From positions 2,935,001 through 2,999,000 of the forward strand of contig OW285188.1 of assembly GCA_935421135.1 (NCBI GenBank): 64,000 nucleotides of DNA. The letters are read 5' to 3'. Shown here piece by piece: positions 12,401 through 21,400 of this stretch. Made by a program: the position numbers and the translations under genes. The notes beneath the pieces are model-generated. The model saw only the letters and a list, made by a program, of their open reading frames with translations. It made no database searches and was not told where the DNA came from. The first letter of the stretch is position 1, and each line of letters opens with the position of its first letter. The stretch is from Bugulina stolonifera (lineage: Eukaryota; Bryozoa; Gymnolaemata; Cheilostomatida; Bugulidae).

Positions 12401-15400
12401 TGCTAGGCCTTCTCATTACATGAAAGATCGAGCGGTCTCAGTAGCCCAATAACTACCAGAGACGACCCATCTGGTCCCAAGTCTGACCTTCAGACTTGGG
12501 ACCTTGAAAGAGAGTGATCCGACCTAGTAGGCGGTTCGCTAAGCGAATGACCTGACAAAAGGAAGTGAAAGTCTCTGTATCAAGTATAGATGTGTCTTTA
12601 TTGAAAGCCAAGTGAAGACTGAGGCAATGAACAGTGAAACAATGCCCTTTACATAGTATAAGGACTTCCGCCCGACGTAGTGTCGGGAAAAGACGACATA
12701 AGGTCGTCCGGAAGTTGCGCAACAACATGGCCGCCGGAAGCCCGACGGCCGACCCAAAATAGGTCGGGTTATACAAAAGTTGCTTATAATGATCCAATTC
12801 ATGTACAAAATGAATATCAAGTGATTCTGAGAGGTCGGGCCTCTGTACATGGGTATAAAAGGCATTAAAAAGACTTAATAATAATCATACATGAATGTAC
12901 ATCAGTATGCAGTCAAGTAGAATGAGTATAAACACATAGATACACATATATAGACAGTAAATGAATGGTTTAGACATGCAATGCAGTTGAGTATAAGCAT
13001 ACGAACAGCTAGTTATGAGAGTACGAGTGTTAGTTGAGTAGTGCTGTGACAACTACTAGGCACTTAAGGTGCTATAGGGTTTATTCCGGTGGCTGGAGTC
13101 GTATACAAATGTTCTGTACCATCACAATATGTACCTATTACAGTCGTTATATGTACCTATTACAGTTGTTACACTTACCTATTACAGTCGTTACATGTGC
13201 TTTGACTCAAATCTACATGTACAGTACAAGTTTATTATTCGAGAATTTAAAAACCGAATTTCCATATAAATAGAACTATTGCATTTGGTTCGTTTGATCA
13301 GTTTTTCATGAATGTGAAGCTCATAAATCGAAACACAATATAAAGTTAACAGCCGTTCCAAACTGCAGCATCATTATTGTACTGGTTCCAGTTGAGTTTA
13401 AATTCATTGAAGGTGACAGGAAATGCTGAAGAGATTGAGACTATTTCAAATTCCAAAGTTATCAACCAATGTTAGTCACATGAGCTGATGACTCCCTTTA
13501 CACTTGCTAATTTATTTTAAAATTTCAACTGCCTGCTGGTTTTGGACTCCTTTACTCAGCCGTTTCACTATAATATATACGCTGTTCCTATACATGCTGT
13601 AGTGTGTAATATACACTGTTCCTATACATGCTGTAGTGTGTAATATACACTGTTCCTATACACACTGTAGTGTGTAATATACACTGTTCCTATACATGCT
13701 GTAGTGTGTAATATACACTGTTCCTATACATGCTGTAGAGTGTAATATACACTGTTCCTATACATACTGTAGTGTGTAATATACACTGTTCCTATACTTG
13801 CTGTAGTGTGTAATATACACTGTTCCTATACTTGCTGTAGTGTGTAATATACACTGTTCCGATACAAGGTTGTGTTATGTTTGTTAGTCAAGAAGACTTG
13901 GATGAGGATGAACTGTTATATGGAGACAGTGAGATTAACATCACCTTACCTGAGAGTATGAGTAACACAGCTAGTGATAAGCAACAACAGGGAGATAACT
14001 CCAACACACACAAGTAAGTCTATGATTGTTACTAGTAAATATATCACGATCACAGGTAAAAATATATGACCATCATATTATATGACTATCGCAGTCAAAT
14101 AAAATGGAGAACTTGGTGGCTTCGTTGCTCTGTTGGCATGGAGATGGCACCACTCGGAAGTTCAGGGGTTTGTCGCCTGCCATCTGTCTACTAGTGCTGT
14201 GGTGAAGCCCTACTAAGCCCGCACCATTTGGCCATAAAGGCTTGCACAGTACCGATCCCCGAGTCAGAGTAGATGGATACTGCTTTGTGTTGTATCTCAA
14301 TTATTTATAAGCTAAATTTGATTTACCAAAAAGAGACTATTATACTATGCATCTTTTATTACCATAGATATAATACTAGTTATATTTACTAGTGCTGGGC
14401 GGTTTTGATTTGCATGTCCAGTCAATTCTGAGTTTTCTAAAAAAACTGAATGAAACCGAAGTTTTCTTCTCACCCTCGGTTTAATTCAGCTTTTCTAATT
14501 CATGAAAAACACCGAACTGGAAATTAAATACTCAATGTTGAGAGTTGTCACACCTTGCTTTTAAGCTGTAATGGTGGCCATTTTTAATTTTCTCTAATAA
14601 ACTGCAATTATTAAATGCCAATTATCTATAATAATATGCAAGTATGACAATTAAAATTGAGTGAAACTAAACTAAATCATTTCTGGGTGACAATGATGGC
14701 TGTAGCTAAGTCTTTATTCAAAGGATGACATCAAATTATAAAGATTGAAAGATGCATAACATAAATTCACGTGTTCGTAGTTTCAGCCATTACCGGAAAT
14801 GGCCGCCATTTTCATGTTTAATAATTTGCAATAATTAATATTAATTATTTATAACGATGTGCAAGTTTGACTACTAGAATCGAATGAAAACTACAGTAAA
14901 CCCTTACTGGGTGACATTGATGGCTGCAGCTAAGTCTGTATTCCTAGGATGACATTGAATTATAAGGATTAAAACAAGCACTAAAATGGCAGCCATTTTC
15001 ATTTCGTTTAATAGTTAACAATTATTAAATATTTATTATTTATAATAACATGCAATCGTAACTGCTATAATTGAGTGAAACTACGATAAATAACCACTGG
15101 GTGATAATATTATGGCTGCAGCTAAGTTAAAATTCTAAGGATGGCATCGAATTATAAGGATTGAAAGAAGCATAACATGAATTCACGTGTTTTCAACGGC
15201 AGCCATTATCCAAAGTGGGTGCGCTAGGAGACCAGGTGCAGTTTGACTTTTAAAACCGAATAGAACCGCACCGCCACACTCGGTGTCGGTTCACATTTTA
15301 AATTTTAGCGGTTTTTGAACCGAAAGAAAAAAAGCTGAAAAACTGAATGACACCTAAACACCGCCCAGCACTAATATATACCCTATTCTAGCTACTGATG

Positions 15401-18400
15401 CTAAGCGCTATGTCTATTTGACAGATCTTCAGCTGTAATAAAACGTTCAGTGCATGAGCCAACCTACTGGGCTTTCATCACAACTAAAGATAACAAACTC
15501 CAGGTATGGTGCTAATCTAAACCCACTAAGTCACATGATTCACATGTACACTGTATTGTTGTAGATATATAGTATACTGTATGTATACTCTACTATTGTA
15601 GATATAGTATATTGTATGTATATTCTACTATTGTAGATATATAGTATGTTGTATATGTATACCCTACTATTGTAGATATTTTCAGTACCAGAATTTGTCC
15701 TTGCTTTTGAAGTACATAACTTTAACATGGGGCACAAAGTACTGTGTAATACAGACCAGATGGACGCTAGTAAAGAATCGTAAGTAGCATCTGTATTACT
15801 AACACTATGCATGCTGTACTCCACGAGTATCTATCTCTAACTACGGGATGCAATACTACAAAACATAAACTACAATAAACTGTTTGAGAAGGCACTTGTT
15901 TGCACATGATTGCAAATAAAGACATAAGTATCAATCAGCAGTGTGATCATCATGTGATCAGCTGGTCTCTGTTATTGGTCTATTGCATTGATATGTACAT
16001 GTATGGTTAGTATATTTCCACTCTAGCTTCTGTTCTCTCTTTTTTCAGTGACAGCAAGGGTCTTCCACCCGTAAAAGAAGTACTAGTTGCGGCTCTTGGT
16101 CCAATGAAATATAAAACATTCATATTTGTGAGTATACTTTAGCATTATCTACACTGTTCCATGTTTGAGTTTACCCAAATGGTTTAGTTTCAGTCTCTGA
16201 GCTAGTACGAATACTCTGAACTAAGGCTATCTTATTTTAGATAATACTGTTTGTTTGTCTATAAATAATAGGTGTAGGTGGTGTTCTCAATATTCTCATT
16301 AGCAGTGAGTGATTGGGAGGATAACTTGATACTCTAATGAACAAATTATCTATATTCAATTCAAATCCAAACTTGTGTTCTCTGTGTTCCCTATTCCTTC
16401 TACTGCCCACCCTGGTACTGCCCACCCTTCTACTGCCCACCCTTCTACTTAACATCCATTTACTGTCCACTCTTGTACTGTCCACCCATCTACTGTCTAT
16501 CATGTCATTATTCTACTCTTACATTACTTGGTAACATTACAGGCACGAACCAGCTCCAGTGTGCTATTGGTATACGAAGCTTTCCCATATACCGAGACAT
16601 CGTCACAGAACCGTCTGCAGATGAGGTTCGGCCGACTCAGCCATGACTTGATACTGCGTGAGCGAAGGCGTGTGGCAAAGAAACGCCAGGCGGATGGGAC
16701 AGTCGATGAGAAGAAGACGACGTATGCTAATCAGCTTCTGGTTCCTTTTGATAACATTGGTGGATACAGTGGGGTGAGATAACCATTCCATGTCTTATAC
16801 CCTGTAGCCATTTATTCATAGTATGTATTGTCAGCTTTCTTGTGTTTTAAACCAATATTGGTTAGTTGTAGTTCTTGTCCCATATGTCAGTGAATATACT
16901 GTACAGCACACACCATACATGATATATATGATATATACATGTATGTACTCTATACTCTGTACTCTACACTCTGCACTGCAGGTATTTCTAGCTGGAGCGT
17001 ATCCTCATTGGTTCATTCTATCTACTAAGGGGGAGCTACGGTGTCACCCCATGGCTATAGACAAGGGTATAGTATGTATGTCCAGCTTTCACAATATCAA
17101 CTCACCACATGGTTTCCTCTACTTCAACAGACAGGTAAATATTATGTGTATGGCTGTCTCCGGTGTTTGTCTACTCTCTCTGTTTCATTCTCCCCTCCCC
17201 CCATATAATCACCAACTTAGCAATGGTTGGACGAGGTACAATGATATAACTTGGTACAATGATATAACTCGGTACAATGCTTCTGTGTTCACAGTGTGTG
17301 CTGGTTGTATTGGTAGGATGAGCTGAGGATATCCATACTACCTGCCCATCTGACGTATGAACATCAATGGCCGTCCAGGAAGGTGCCCCTTAAGACTACA
17401 GCACATTTTGTGCGCTATGACCCAGAGTCTAAGGTTAGCTCGTGCCGCATGGTAGTGGTGCACAGTAATATACTGTGTGGTTGTTTTAGTGCAGAGAAAT
17501 ACATTGTACATTTGCAAATTATGTTGTGATGTGTAGTGATACATTGTATATATTTACAGGTTTATGTTGTGGTGTGTAGTAGAACAGAACTCTGTAAGAA
17601 AATAGTGAGGATAGAAATGGATGAGAAGCAGTATGTAGAGATGGAGAGAGGTAAACAACTCCAAATTTAATAGAATTGTGATTAGCCATGAGGTGTAGAA
17701 ATTCTTACAGACAGAGTAGCTACCCAGTGATAGCCAGCACTGTTCACTCTTACAGGTGCTTACATGTGCTTACTGTGTTGGTCTCCCTTATTCTAGCTCA
17801 CCATGTAGGCTTACTGTGTCAACTAGTCCACTGACCTATCTCCTTGGAGTACCAACTAAAGTATCTCCCACTATTCATCACAGCCCCTCTCTCTCTCTCT
17901 CTCTGTATATGTGGTTAGCTCAGCTGTTTGATACTAGTTATACAATATAATACTTTGGTTATTACAGATGAGAGATTTGTCTATCCTACTCAGGAGATTT
18001 ACTATGTGCAGCTTCTCTCCCCTATCAACTGTGACTTTATTCCTGGCACCAGGTGAGTCATTCGCAGCTAGATAATACTATTAGTGGTAACTCTAACATT
18101 ATCTAGACATACCAACTAGCTCTACCATTGTCTAGACACACCAACTAGCTCTACCACTGACAGGTAACACATGTACAGTATAATTCTGTACAGCAATGTT
18201 TCTAATGAGAACACTGGAACTACATTTGGATGTATGGAGTCATCTTCTCCTTTCCTCCTTATGTTACTAGTGATACATACATACATGTATGTGCTGTTCT
18301 ACTCATCAGTTTAAATGGTGAGCCTGTGACAGGAATTAACATTATTGGTGCTGGAGGGTGTAACTACAGTTTTATACAGACTTATTAGGCTAACAGAAAT

Positions 18401-21400
18401 TGATAAAAGTTTGGGTAATAAGGACATGTAGTAGGGAAGGACAACTCTACATTATCTTACGCATCTTGTGAGTGGGTATAATGATACTACAGCACCACAG
18501 TACCACAGTACTCTATACAAATTATGGTGGGGGGACTGCGTCCCCCGAACTTTGACCACTGCTAGTACTGTATACACCACAATCTATCTAGCATGTGCGC
18601 CATAGTCTACAGACACTGGCTACTGTATATTTAATATATCTTCATCTGGTAGGATTGATACAGATGAGGGGGAGAGTGTTACTGCCTTGGAGATAGTCAC
18701 ACTCAGTGCGGATAACCAGATGAAGACCATCATAGCTGTTGGCACCAGCTACTGTTATAATGAGGAGGTAACTGCCAAAGGAAAGGTGGGTCTGATAGTA
18801 CACTCTGGTTACACACTGATACAGAGTGTATAACATATGCATACCCACCGATTGGATGGAACTCATAATGTCTGCTTGTCTTGATAATACAGTGTAGTAT
18901 GTGGTGGTAACTGTGCTGGACATGTATCATGTTTGGTAGCATACAGATCGTAGCTCATGTAACATGCATACATTGATTATACTTATATGTGGGTGCTAGC
19001 AGTGTATAACATATTATATTATACTTATATGTGGGTGCTAGCAGTGTATTACATATATTATACTTATATGTGGGTGCTAGCAGTGTATTACATACATTAT
19101 ACTTATATGTGGGTGCTAGCAGTGTATAACATATATTATACTTATATGTGGGTGCTAGCAGTGTATAACATATATTATACTTATATGTGGGTGCTAGCAG
19201 TGTATAACATATATTATACTTATATGTGGGTGCTAGCAGTGTATTACATATATTATACTTATATGTGGGTGCTAGCAGTGTGTAACATATATTATACTTA
19301 TATGTGGGTTCTAGCAGTGTATAACATATATTATACTTACATGTGGGTGCTAGCAGTGTATAACATATATTATACTTATATGTGGGTGCTAGCAGTGTAT
19401 AACATACATTATACTTATATGTGGGTGCTAGCAGTGTATAACATACATTATACTTATATGTGGGTGCTAGCAGTGTATAACATACATTGTAGATAATGCT
19501 GTATGAGATTATAGAGGTAGTACCAGAGCCAGGCCAGCCTCTGACTAAGAATAAATTGAAGGAGATCTACTCTAAGGACCAGAAGGGACCAGTGACTGCA
19601 TTGACCCATGTGGAGGGCATGCTGCTTGCTGCTATAGGGCAGAAGGTGTGTCTAGCTGCCGTATAGTATAACGCATAATACACATGTTATACTTGTTATA
19701 TTACTCACCAGGTGGACCTAGAAGTAAGAAGTGGCTCCAATAAGCTGCTCTTCTACTTATATCCCATTCAATGCTATACAAGCCTTGCAAGCTTTCATCA
19801 CTTGAACCTTAGACCTTTAATCTCCTGTAGACATCATTAAGCAGGGGGCAGCCAGATGTCATTATACAACAATACTAAGGGACTAAAATGCCGTTCAGCG
19901 TCTGGGATGAGTGAGCTGGCTAGATGCCAACTATTAGTATGGTTTAACAATATGTAGTTCTCAGCAGTACTGTGGTCAGCTGTGTTCTAATTTGAGTTGG
20001 AAATCCAGTGTTTGTGTTGGTTGAAGGGAATATCTTTGATAGTGCTTGGTATACTGTACATGTTTGGTATTTTCAGATCTATGTATATGAATTGAAAGAT
20101 GGACAGCTGTGTGGTGCTTCATTCATAGACTCCCAGCTTTACATCCACCAGATGGTCTCCATCAAGAACCTCGTGCTAATCGCAGACATCCAGATGAGCG
20201 TCAGCGTACTCAGGTACCAGACGGACCACCGTGTCCTCTCTATTGTCAGCAGGGTGAGTGGGCAATGGGTGCTGTACATGCCATATATTACACTCTATAT
20301 GTACTGTATATTACACTCTATATATACTGTATATTACACTTTATATGTACTGTATATTACACTCTATATGTATTGTACATACATGTAGCTGTGAATATGC
20401 TCGCCCTCCACTGGCGTATCCTGCCGTCTAATTCCACCAGGCTCTTCCATCTTACTTTATCATACACATTTTTCTCATCCTAGCCAGCATTGGCCAGCAT
20501 TGATCATTTCACACCAATCGTTGTTTGTGTCGTCTATGTTCTGTGCTTCCTGTCCCTCTCATCACTTACACTCCGGATGTCTTCCTGTCTGTCTCACATG
20601 GCGGAAAAACGTGACCAAATCATTCTTACCTTCTCATTCTTATTACATCTTTGGTGGGCATAACCTTAGCTTCTGGTGTATCTCTTCATTCCTTCTATGT
20701 TCCTCTATATCTACATATACATCTATATTGTACAGGATATGAAAGAAATGGAGGCTTATGGGATAGAGTTTGCTGTAGATAACACTAACTTGGGGTTCAT
20801 TGCCACAGATAGGGAGCAGAATCTCTCTGTTTACCTGTATCAGCCGGACAACGCTCAGAGTTCTGGCGGTACAGTTCTGATCAAGAAAGCAGATATCAAT
20901 ATTGGCACCTGGTAGGTATAATCATTGTAGCTGCCACAAGGATCACAGACATTGCTATGGAATTCCAATCACAATATCTGTGTTTTGGGACTATTTCAAA
21001 GGTGTTAGTTTTTGTGCTGCTTGCAAGCTAATACCATCAATGCAAGTTCCTGAGAACATTGGATGAGCTAATGGATTAGCTTTAGTAGAACAATATTGGG
21101 CTTGATTTCAAGACTTGACCAAAACCAGCTAAGGTTGCAAACAGTAGTTCTCAGCACCATGTAAAATACTTAAAACATTCCAATTCAATTTCTGCAGTTC
21201 ATCTAAATATATTGGAGTCGTTTAGATTAATATTAGTTATTTTAGTACACTTTGTTGAGAAATAGATGGTACTTGCTATGTTCGCCTGTATTGTTCCAAC
21301 ATGTGTCCATTGATGCTTCATAGACATGACCACTGCTAAATACCCCTTCTAAGTGGTTACTTGTGGTCTTAGGAACTGCAGGCATTGCACTGTATGTTTA

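Larger units (their letters stand above)
8885..14013 (+). other. CPSF1: CPSF1 exon block 2: second propeller region and acidic linker
   Basis: Eight exons (8885 to 14013). Recognisable pieces are ELEVYGNTD (8885), [17 protein letters not shown] (9521), [13 protein letters not shown] and [11 protein letters not shown] (9763), AGNIGD (10945), IPVDIG and CDPYLLIVS (11530), [13 protein letters not shown] (12029) and [10 protein letters not shown] (13888). The last two exons carry Ser/Thr/Met-rich and acidic low-complexity stretches typical of the poorly conserved linker between propellers. A solo LTR and four minisatellites lie in these introns, and none interrupts an exon. Confidence 0.92.

Noticed and set aside
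14073..14300. 75-codon - strand frame with tRNA-like phrases nearby
   Set aside because: Possible degenerate SINE, but I could not identify convincing A/B boxes or a second copy.
18987..19496. 169-codon frame repeating [13 protein letters not shown]
   Set aside because: 39-bp minisatellite within a CPSF1 intron.
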